From Brachionus plicatilis (lineage: Eukaryota > Rotifera > Eurotatoria > Ploima > Brachionidae): 61,609 nucleotides of DNA. The notes under the pieces are model-generated. The model made no database searches. It was not told the origin of the DNA and worked only from the letters and a program-made list of their open reading frames with translations. Location of the stretch: assembly GCA_010279815.1 (NCBI GenBank), contig QEOQ01000203.1, positions 55,146 through 116,754 of the forward strand. Reading direction: 5' to 3'. The translations under genes were made by a program, and so were the position numbers. Each line of letters begins with the position of its first letter. The stretch's first letter is position 1. This document shows positions 12,001 to 24,000 of the stretch, one piece after another.

Positions 12001-15000
12001 ACAGTTAGAGTTCATTCTAACACATAACCTTTGTATTATTCAATTTTTTATGAAAAACTTTTATTTGTTAATCAATCTTTTAGGTTTTCAAAAATCCTAA
12101 AATATGAATTTTTATAAATTTCATAGTTAGATTTAAAGTGAACAAATTTAACTTCACATAGATTATTTAATTTAAATTATACAAATCTATTTTATCTAAA
12201 TAAAAGCATTGAAACTGAAAGAAGAGCTAATGAAATTTATTTTTAATTAGTTAAATAAGTTTAACTTTTTTAATGATAAAATAGATTATTTTTGAAAATT
12301 TCTACAAATTAAATAAAAGAATTTGTATTTTTCTAAAATTTTAGTTCAACATAAATTCTTTGTTAAGATACATATTTCACGGAAACTTAACATTAGGCTT
12401 CTATAAAGGATAAAATAAATTAGTCTTTAATTAATCATAAATTAATATGAATTTAATCTAGTCCAAATCACTCATATACTCTAGATCAATTCATAGCATT
12501 TCATAGTTTCAAGATTAAATTTCTTTTTTCCTTTTCTTCTTATTTGGCTTTTTCAAAGGCCGACTCTAAACCGATCGCAAAAAGTACCAGACACAGCAAT
12601 CTGACAAAGCAACTAACTCCATACCAATCTAGCTCCCAATCCTGGTAACTTGATTTTAAATTTCCTGGAAAAATTTTTTGAACACTTAAATTGAATAACA
12701 AATTGGTTATTACTTTGTTATTCAATTTAAGTGTTCCATTTCACTGCAATTTTTTAAGAAATAATTTTATATTCAGAACTAATTTATCACTTTTAAAATA
12801 ATTCAAATTTGACTGAATCGAAGAGTAGCTCTCAACCAAAATTTTGAACAAAAAATTAAAAAAAGATCGTTTGTAAATTTTTGGCTCAATAATATTTTAA
12901 CTTAATTTCAATAGTTGTAAGTAAAAATTGGTCAAGAACACTTAGTAAAATCGATCTGAAAAAATTGTAGAAATTTTTGCTTAGCTTTAGTTGCCACGGT
13001 TTTTTCTAGCTTGTATTTTTAAATGATGTTTGTATTTAAAATTTAAAAAAACTTCTAAGTTTTTTTTGAAAAAAATGAAAGATTTAATCAATAGTTTTAT
13101 TAATTTTTCGAATTTTTTGATCAAAGCCATTTAAAAATTCATTTTTAGGGTAATTTGGATATGCTCGTGTTTTAAAATAGTGACATGATCAGACCATAAA
13201 TATAACTTGTTGGTGATTATCATTATGGAAGTTCCATGCTTAATCAAATACTAAACTTATCATTCACACACTCAGTCTGAATTACATTGGTGGCGGGCAT
13301 TGTGAATTTTGGTACAAAAATCAAAAAAAAATTTCAAAATGCCAAAGCTTAAGTTCTGAATGACCAAAACATGTTCTGTAAATTTTAGCAACTGATACAT
13401 CCTTTGTGCCACCAATATACTGATTCTGCAAAACTCTGAAGAATTCAGAACATTGTGAATTTTAGTACAAAAAACAAAATATAAAAAACACTAAAACTTT
13501 AATCTGGACCGCCTAAAACATGTTCTGTAAATTTTAGCAACTGATGCATCCTTTTTACCACCACTTAAAGTTGAATTGGATTTTTAATATAATATCATAT
13601 CCCAAATTTTCAATTTTCTGAGTTTTGCAGATTTATTACAGAGTTTTGCAGAATCAGTATATTGGTGGTACAAAGAATGTATCAGTTGCTACAATTTTTA
13701 GAACATGTTTTGGTCCTTCAGAACTTTGGAAGCTTTGGAATTTTTAATATTTTGTTTTTGTTTTTTGTACCAAATTTCACAATGCCTTGGTGGCAGCGGT
13801 AGAGCTATAAGATTGAATTTAAAAAAATAAATAAAACGTGGTATCAATAGTAAGCCAAAGAAGTTTAGGGTTTGAGATAGCTGGATAGAGTAAATTTAAC
13901 ACTTGATGAAAAGAAAAATCTTCTAGTTTTTTTCACTGTTTAAGTCAATTTTGAGCAATGATGAAAAGATTAGTAAAGCACGAGATGTTTCAGCGAAATC
14001 GGTGAATAATTGATTCAATTTGGCTTAGGGAAAAAATTCTCCCAGCTTAGGAATAAATTAAAATTAATCATTTAAAAAAGTGTTTTTCATTTATTTATTT
14101 TGCAAAATTTTTCATTATTTTTAAAATTATGATAGTGAATTTTCTTAAGGTATGAAAAAACTGCAGCCCTGTTTAAGTAGCCCAATTAATGATGACAATC
14201 AAGAAAATATTATTTTTTTTGTTTCTATTAGAATAATTTATTATTTTTTCTTAAGTATGAGTTGTAAGAAAAATTTCAAATTTGCTGAAAATATTTTTGT
14301 CTCCAAATACATAAACAAGATATGTCATTGAAAAAAAATTGAAGTGTAATTTGAAACAAGATTTTTGTCGCATGTTTAGTATAACTTCAAATTTATGATT
14401 ATTTATGCTAACCTTGAGCTCAAGAGTTTTCTTGAAAATAATCAAATTACTGAAATTATAATCGAGTTTTCTACAAAGAATTCAATTTAAATAAAGAATT
14501 TTTATTTGAGCTAAAACTCAAACGTTGTATTATCATTATTTAAATTAACAATAAATCAGATTAATTTTCAAGAAAAAATTAAATAAATTAAATTAAGAAT
14601 TACATAATTTTTTGAGCTTGGAATTGAACATAATTGTTTGATTCATTAAGAATTTAGTTGGCCCAAAAGTGAATAATAAATCATCTAAATTTTAAACTTT
14701 TTTGGCAAAACTTTGAATAATAAAGAGAAATTCTTTCATAGGCTTGGTTTGTGTATGAATCTTTAATTTATGCTTATGTAACCATTTGGTTCAAGGATTT
14801 GATTGTTGTAACTAGAAACTAATCAATCTTTCTTTTAGAAATATTATTTTCATTAGCAGAAAATCAAGTTTTACAGGTTTATCATTTTTCAAATTAGATA
14901 TTAAAATTAAATTAAATTTTTCTAGCTACTTGATTAGAGCAACCAATTTGGATGCAATACATTTCTATTTTGAATATTTTTCTCAAAAGATTCATTTAGA

Positions 15001-18000
15001 GATGAGAGCAGATTTAAATTGAATGGCACCTACGTTTTTCAATCTAATGTTGAAAGACGTAGGTGCCAACATGTCGAAAGGTTAATCATTTTTAAATAGA
15101 AGAAACGCTAGCAAAAAATCATAATTATCTGGAGCGTTCATCATATTTTTAGATAAGAGAATTTTTTATATAGATTATGTTTTTGTTTGTTGGATAATAA
15201 CAAGCTCTCAAATTTTTGTTTAATTTTGCTTTAAAGTTATTTTTAATTTAATTTGGCATACAATTCGAGTGACGCCTACTTAAACATTTAGCAAAAAAAA
15301 CAACGCTACTTTGTACAAATTCTTTAAATATGAAAACTATTTTCTTTTAGAACACAAAACAAAATTCTTTGCAAACTTTCTGAATTGAGTACAAAACTAA
15401 CATTTTTTTTTGTTGTTTATTATTTCGAAATAGATTAGCCGATGAAGGTAAAGTAAAACTAGATTATGCAATAGATATTTGAATTGTTTATTGATGAAAT
15501 TATCGCCATTTTTTTGAGTGAGGATTTTTTATCCGAGAAATTTATTCAATCATTTTTTGGTGAAGCCGAACTCTTCTCTCTTTTTGTTAATTTAAATATA
15601 AAAAATTCTTTGCGCAAAATTTTGTCGATAGAAAAAAAAAACAAAATTGTTTATTCATTAAATTACAATTTATTCAGGCTATAAAAATTATGTTTTGAAG
15701 TATTTTATTCTGAACAAAATTATTTATGTTCATCAGAGTTAAGTGTTGTGCGATAGGTGCGGTCAAAACCAATATTTTACTAGCACAAAGTTTTGATGCA
15801 ATTTGTCTAGTTTTTAGTAAGAAAGCTTTCATTTTAAGTTGGTTGACTTTTGCCATATTTATGCAATAGAAGCTTTGTTTGCCTTTCGCCAAGAATTCAA
15901 AGAATAAATATTTACTTAAGAGTTAAAGCCAAAAATTCGATCTAAGAGCTATTTTACAATGCGAATCACATAAACAAACATTCTGGCTACATATACAGCA
16001 AACAATGTCAACCTTATTACAAAAGTTATCTTTTCGACATTTTTTTATATCGTAGTTTAGTGACAAGATCAGACTATAAATAAGAGACGTTCCTAATCGT
16101 CTTAATAGTCACTATTGTCGACGCTCTCATTCTATTACCACAGTCATATTCAGATCAGAATGATTTGCGGCATTTTTTTATTATTTTCACTTTTTTGTGT
16201 GATATATTAATCTTAATCTATTTTAATTATTTTGTATAATGTATTCATTATATAGTCATGTGACTAATCTTACAATTTCTACCTATTTTATCGAAAGTAT
16301 TTACACATGGACATTTTTTTCATATTCATAAATTTGAGGGTATCAACTCTGAACAATAAAATTTTTTTACATTTTTTTTAACATATAATCCAAAACTTTA
16401 TATTGTTGAATATTGAATCATCTTAGCTTAAACATTTAGCTTAGAACCAAACACCACATTTTGCGAGTCATTTAATTTACCTAGAAATCTTCTTTTTGTT
16501 TTTTTAGACTAAATTTAAAAAAAATAAATAAATTTAATGTCTGACAGGTCCAATTTTTTTTTAAGACATTTCATACTAACAATAAATAATAAACTTAAGT
16601 TTAATTGAATTAAAAATTTAAGAAAAATTAAAAAAAATTTAAGATTTATAATTAAAGTATTTTAATTTTTGAGACATTGGAAGAAAAAATGTCTTGTTAA
16701 TAATTTTGAATTTTTTTTATCCACGAAAAAAAATATTTTTTCAAATTTCGGCTAAATTTTTCAAGGTAAAAATGATAACAAAGTTAAGTCAAATAATTAA
16801 TTTTGTTTTCCTTTATAATTTTTAAAATGTTAGGAGTCTTGTTGTGGGTCATTTAATTAAAAGAATCTAAATTAAACAAAAAGTTGTCAATAAGCCACAA
16901 ATTAGATTTTTTTTAAATTTATTTTAATCCTGTTAAATTAGATAGAATAAAAATATTCAGCATTTTCCATGCTAGGCTCTTTAGAAAATTTTGTTCAACT
17001 AAACAAACTTAAATTTTGTAGTCCAAAATTTAAAAAAAGTATGTTTGTTCTAAATTAAGAAAAAATTAAAAGTCCTTTTTTAAACACCTCAACTTTTAAC
17101 TATTTAAATTTTAACAGTCTTATTTTCTTAAATTTAAAGATTCAAACAAATACGAACAAATTTAATGTTTTAATTATTTCAAAAGCTTAAAATTATTTTT
17201 TTGTGTTAACATAAAAAAAGATTACTTGATTTAATTTTTGTAAATAAAAAATTTAATATTTTTTAAGAACTTATTTTTTTAAATTAAAATTTAGGAATTG
17301 AAATTTAGATGATTGGGTTTAAGATGCCACCTGTAAAATATTTAAATTTTTTCTTATCCAATTTTTTATTCGTATTTTATTTTCTTCGCTTTGTAATTTA
17401 ATATCTTGGTTAATTTTGTATGAGTAGTTTGAGTTAATCAAATTTTAAAAAATAAATTTTTAAACAAGTACCAATTTGATTATATTATCATAATTGAAGT
17501 ATGAATGAAGTTAATTTCTTGTAAAGTATCAAAAATATGCTTTATTCGTTCTCTAGTATTGATAAAATATTAAACCTTAGCTGTTTTTCTTTTTAAATCT
17601 TCAATAGTTAAAAAATAGTTGCTAACTGAGTCTCATCGATAGGAGACAATGTTTTTTCAAATGAAAATGAATATTTTTATTTAAGAGTCATATTATATTT
17701 TTTTCAATCAAGAGTTGAATTAATTTTAATTAATTTTTACACTAAAAATAAAATCAAAGCTAAAAATTGGTCCCATGGTGAATGAATTAAAATTAAAAGA
17801 AGATTTTTACAAATCCAGAATAGGATCAATTTTTGATTATTCTATTTCTTGTTTAAATTTATTCTCTGAAACTAAGAATTAAAAAAAATACAAGTCATTC
17901 AAAATTCAGCAGTTCGATCGATCCTAAAACTTAAATATGATATTCACTTCAATATTTTACATGAGGAGGCTTTTAATAGACTTAAACTAAAAATCTCGAA

Positions 18001-21000
18001 TCCAATTTTTGAGCTGAGAGAGAGATATGTTAAGAGAGGATTGATTCATTCTAAACCATAAGAAAGTTTCGAACACCAACAGAAATCGAATACCCAACTC
18101 AATTGTGTAATTTTTCTATTTTACTTTATATTATTCATTTTTTGTTTTTTAATTTTATTCAATTTTTTTCTTTGAATTATTCTATGAGCAAAACATATTA
18201 ACACATAAATAAATGATATTAAAGCATGTTTGAAAAAAATATGGTAAAAAAAATAGTATTTATAAAATCGAGTGCAAAAAAATAATAAATAATTTAATAT
18301 CATTTTTACTATAAGCTTAAAATTAGCGCTGTTAATTCAAAATTGTATAAAATCTATAGTTGCATTATTTGCTGAATTCCGCTAGAACTTTGCAATAAAA
18401 GTGGACTTGTCCAGGGTATCAGAGGGCACATGACAAGAATATCAGCTCTAACTTCTACCTACTGCTTACAAAGGACCAGCTTTTTTGCAAATAGAGTCGT
18501 TGACGAATGGAAGTAATTGAAGCTACAACTGTCAATCAATTCAAAAATAGATGCCACACTTTCAAGTCTAGTCTAAAAGAGAACACATTGTCCAATACCA
18601 AGTCAAAGCAATAAGTTTTCTTGGACTCATTTCGATTATTTCAAGCTCTTTTTTATATCCTTCTTAATATAGTTTGGTATTTATTCTAATTTGTATATTG
18701 TATTCATTATGAAATAAATAACTATTAATGCGTTTGTATATTTAACTAGATTTCTGTGCATCTAGCTGCCATAGATGAGGGCTTATTAAAATTATTATTA
18801 TTTTTATTATTATAGCAAAAATTACATTTTAATATATTGATGTAATTGTTGAACAATGCTGCATTCTCAGAACTGGTGATGTATTAATTCATCGAAAAAC
18901 TAATTCATAGAAAATTAATAAAATTAAACAATACTCATAGAATAGATATTGGTAGAAAAATATTTCATAGAAATTATGTAAAAATCTTTAATAGAAAAAT
19001 TTGAAGATTAATTTAGTATTTTTTATTCAAACAATTTTTAGATGTATTTACGCTTTGTTAAATCTTAATTAAAATTTTCGTTTTTTGTAGATTAAAGTAA
19101 AATTTTAAATATTTTTTCAATTTGTTGTCAATGAAAAATTTAGAGATATTATTATTCTGTATTTAATCCCTTAAAAAAATTCTATCAAAATAACTCTTCG
19201 AAAAAAAAAAACTATGAATTGAACTTTCACCACCACAGAATTCATAGAAAAATAGTTTTTTAATTTTTATCATTTTGTTTTGTTTTTTTGAACTGAATTT
19301 CGCCAAACCAAAATATTCTTCCTAAAAGTGAAATTAAATATTCGGTTTTTATAATAAATTCAGGGTGTTTTTTCATAAATTTATAAATTACAAAACTATT
19401 TAAAAATTATCTACACAAAAATTTTGAATTTTTTTTCAAAAGAATAGAAAAGAAAATTTATATTTGTTGGATTTTTTAGCATTAATTTTAGTTGAACAAA
19501 AGCTAAAATTTTAAATCCGAAACAAATTCTCTCCTAAAATTCATAGTTCTAAAATTTGCTATCCAACTAACCACCACTTCTTTTGTTTTCAATTTTTACA
19601 ACGTTCATTTAAATTTTTATTTTCCATTCAAAATTAGATGAAACAGATAGAAATTTTATAAGTGAACAAAATGTAATTTTTCCTCTTTTCAAATTCACTT
19701 GAATTGCGTAAATAATGTTTAATTTTTTTAAAATTTTTCCAAAAACATTATGGTCTTGCCAAAAAGTGCAAATAAAATTGACGTAAAATTTGGCCAAATT
19801 ATTTATTTGTTTTTCTGTACCGAGCTTGAGTTTCTTTAGAATTAAAATTAAAAAATAGATAAAAATAAAGTAAGAAGGATTAAAATAAACGAAATTAAGG
19901 AAAAGATGCATATGAAATAGTAAAATTGTAAAATACGGAATTTCGTAAATTTCCTGGTTGATCAGTAAATTCTTAAATAATGATACAAAAATTATTTTTT
20001 AAATTTTTTTCCATTAATTTTCTAAATTTACGTAAAGAGCAGTATATTTGTAAAACTTTATTCTGAATTTAAGAAATTTACTGAAATAAATCCCTTTTTG
20101 AGTTAGCTTGTGAGGCAGGTGTTTTGAATGTCCTGTTTGCAAGAAAATAAATAACGTATAAAAACAGCTTACTATTGTTATGCATTTTAAGATATCATGG
20201 AGGTAACAGTGCTTGTAGGAATAAATAAATGAAGAAAATTTTATTATTTACTAACTATTTTAGAAATTTACTAAAACAAATAAGAAAACAGTAAAAAATT
20301 AAAACAATAATTTTTTTATTTAATTTTAAAAATTTATGTGTTTTAGAAATTTACGTTAACATATAGATATGTAATGAATGGAATTTTATTTTTTTTCATA
20401 TTGACATGTAGTAAATTAAGTAAAAACAAATAAATTGTATCAATCAAATTTAAATTCAGGGTTGTGAAGTTAATTTCAATTCGATCGTTTCAATTGAGAA
20501 AAATTTGAATAACTTTTTTACTAAAATAGATAATTTACCGTATACCCTTGCGCGGTATTGCATGCAGTTAAACCCAAAATTGATTTTAAGTGCATGCATC
20601 CCGTACCATCTCTCCCATGTTAACCCAACCCTATTGATTAACCCGTGCATTTATCCGGTCTCTTTGGTTTTAAGTGCGGTTTTTATTGCTAAGAATTAAA
20701 AAATAAAGCTGCGCTGTAAAATAAAATTTGAATTTTTATGCGGCATCTATTATTAAGGACAATGATAAATCTAAACTAAGGATTTTGGTTTAGACGCTGT
20801 GACTAAAATTAGAAAAAATAGAAAAAATAAAAAATTAAAAAAATGATTTAAATCATTTTTTTTTAATAAAAATTATGAAAAATGATTTAAGCGCGGCTTT
20901 AAAAGTTAGAAAAAAATTTTAAAATTGAAAAATTGTCTAATCGATTAAAAAAATATTTTATAATTAGTCATTGGTTAAATTTTTTTTTTGTTTTGAAGCA

Positions 21001-24000
21001 TTTTTTGCTTCAATTCTTTTTTATATATAGTATTCGGACTATCTGGTCTCTTACCTCGTTGTTTCAAATTTTGATTTTTATCATTTTGAAACAAAATTGG
21101 CGTTTCTTGGCTCATTCTCATTTACATATACTGGAGATTTTGTGTTACCAAAAACCATTTTTTCCATTTATTGTGATTTTTTTTTTAATTGAAGCAAACC
21201 AGCAAACATCGGCTGGTTGTAATAAATTAGTCATGCGCGGTGGAATAAAATTGGTGACAATACCATTCACTTGCTATTCATCTTTTACACTCTTAGTCAA
21301 GTGACAGGGGGCTGAGTCCAAAAAAAAAAATTGACCTTTTTAATTTTTTGATAAAATTGTCGATTCTAACTTCAGAAGATTTCCATCTACTTTTAAACGC
21401 ATATCTATGCTGAAGTGTTTGGCACACTTGTTGATACTGTTTCCCTGTTTGTGAAAATAAAGAACCTTAGCTTTATTCTCCAGATTGTAACGAATTCGCT
21501 TTAAATTTGGATTTGATGTCTCGTTTGAATCAATACTTGAAAGCACTGAATTCGGATCGACTTCCATTTCTTGTGCTATAGATATGTCAGGCTCCATTTA
21601 TAAAATTTTATTTTTATCAAAAATAATCACAAAAATATTAAAATACTAGTGTAGCTAGTACACTATTTTTTTGGACAAGAAAAAAGAGAGAGCATGAAAC
21701 TAATTTTTATTTACATGCATTTCATTTTTTTTGAAAATTTCTAAGTTTTAAAGCCGCGCTTAAATCATTTTTCATAATTTTTATTAAAAAAAAATGATTT
21801 AAATCATTTTTTTAATTTTTTATTTTTTCTATTTTTTCTAATTTTAGTCACAGCGTCTAAACCAAAATCCTTAGTTTAGATTTATCATTGTCCTTAATAA
21901 TAGATGCCGCATAAAAATTCAAATTTTATTTTACAGCGCAGCTTTATTTTTTAATTCTTAGCAATAAAAACCGCACTTAAAACCAAAGAGACCGGATAAA
22001 TGCACGGGTTAATCAATAGGGTTGGGTTAACATGGGAGAGATGGTACGGGATGCATGCACTTAAAATCAATTTTGGGTTTAATTGCATGCAATTCCGCGC
22101 AAGGGTATACGGTAGTTCTGTAAATTGCTTAAACTATGCAATGTACTTGCACAGGTAAAATGAATTTTGAGAAAAAGATCATAGTACAAAATGTTATGAA
22201 TTATAATTTCTCAATTGAAACGATCGAATTGAAATGAACTTCACAACCCCTTTGAATTCTTTAAATTTAAAAAATTCAATCAAATTTAAATTTTCTTTTT
22301 TTCTCTTTTCAATTAAACAAAAAAAATTTAGAAAAAATTATCAAAAAAAATTGTAATATTAAATAAAGAATTTTTCAATTAAAAAAAAAAAAAAAATGAA
22401 GATAAAATAAAAAACTATGAAGAAATGAAGTAATGAAGTAGCTTCGAATTATTTAGTAAGCTCAAATAAGAAAAAGAAATAATTATATAATTAATGTTAC
22501 AAAGACATAAATTGATTGAATCGATTAGCCCATCTTTAGTATTGAACTGTAACTAAAGATTTTTATTTTTATAAATTAAAGTACGTGAAACAAAGTCTTG
22601 CATTATTCTTTAAAAGTTTCATTATTATCTAGAGAAATTATTTTGTATTTTTTAGTTCTACATTTTTTTGGTTTTTCTACAAATTATTATTCTACATTTA
22701 AAAATTTTATCGATTATCACTTTCTGCCTTTTTAGCTGTAATCTACATTTTTAACCTTTCTAAGTTTAAATATGTCCTCAATTTGACAAATTTGAGAGTA
22801 TCTAGGCAACAGTGTAATTTGTTTTGGATTGAAACTTTGACAACCTTGACTTTACATTTAGATACAGAATAAAATGGACAATAGACGTGTTCCAATAAGT
22901 GTCAAAGTAAATCCGTCCGAATATTCGGGACGTAGCATCCGTCTGGGAAATACTGACATAAGAGAAAAGATGCAGCAGCGAATGAGAGAGTTCGAGGACG
23001 AGTCTAGGAGATGGCGAGACCAGTTTATGAGTCAGTCGCCGATGAGTGTCTCTGGCGGGTCGCTTTTGGACAGACCGAGAATGTTTTTGAACCCTGAGTT
23101 TCCAGAGCTGCAGTCGAATTTCTCCAATCTGGGATCTCGTTTTAACAACGGATTTTTTCCCGCCCACTCAATCTCACCGCTCAGTCAAACAGCACAAAAA
23201 AGTTTCATCGAAGAAGACGACAACGCAAACAAACGCTACAAAATCACGTTTGACGTGGGCGATTTCAAGCCCGACGAAATCCAAGTGAAAACCGAGGGCC
23301 GCCTTTTGGTTGTGAAGGGCGACCGCGAAATAGTGGCCGGCTCCTCTTCCGAATCAAAACAATTCAACAGGGAAATAACTCTGCCCGATTTTGTTGAGCC
23401 CACAACAGTCACTTCGTTTTTGTCCGATGGCACTTTGACTATTGACGCGCCCGTTCAAATGGAAAAGCTCGGCTACTCGGCTCCCAATGCAATCACTGGC
23501 TCCTCCAACTCAAACTTCAAGCCCAGTCCAGCTCGTGAAACCCAAAGTCCGTCTAGAGCCGTTCGCACCAACCAAAACACTTCTTCTTCCTCTTCTTCTT
23601 CTTCTGTCAATGCGAATGTGAACGCGAATTCAAGCAGTGTTGTGTCGAGTCAGCCAGTTACTTACAAATTCAACATGAGCGAATTCAGGCCCGAGGACAT
23701 AGCAATCACGGTGACAGACACAATTTTAAAGGTGCACGCTGTGAGAGAAGAGAGCGACAATAGAGGTGCAGGCAAGACTTACAGAGAGTTTAAGCGCGAG
23801 ATTGGACTGCCGTTTGGCGCTGATGTTAAACGACTTAAAAATTCTCTTCAGTCAGACGGAACGCTCCTAATCGAGATTCCAGTTCATGGCAACGACAACC
23901 TCAAGCCGCCGCTAAGTCCACTTGACTTGGACAAGCAGTTTAACAAATTTAGTTTAAATGAAGAAAGCGTGAACAAAGCTTACCAAAATGCTTCCTCATC

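Larger units (their letters stand above)
20459..22249. mobile_element. Outer inverted-repeat MITE carrying a nested pogo-like element
   Basis: The left end at 20459 reads GGGTTGTGAAGTTAATTTCA and the reverse complement of the right end at 22249 reads GGGTTGTGAAGTTCATTTCA. The match extends over TTCGATCGTTTCAATTGAGA. The original element would be only about 215 bp once the insert at 20538-22112 is removed. A related uninterrupted copy lies at 54908-55255 and preserves the pre-insertion site. Confidence 0.8.

Noticed and set aside
15674..15892. 72-codon minus-strand frame
   Set aside because: No splice-site context or family resemblance. Overlapped by an equally open plus-strand frame, as expected by chance.
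20933..21304. 123-codon plus-strand frame inside the pogo-like element
   Set aside because: The opposite strand encodes recognisable DDE transposase pieces. The hydrophobic plus-strand translation is its shadow.
22802..23167. 121-codon minus-strand open frame opposite the sHSP exon
   Set aside because: It is the antisense shadow of the sHSP coding sequence, which has the clear protein family match.
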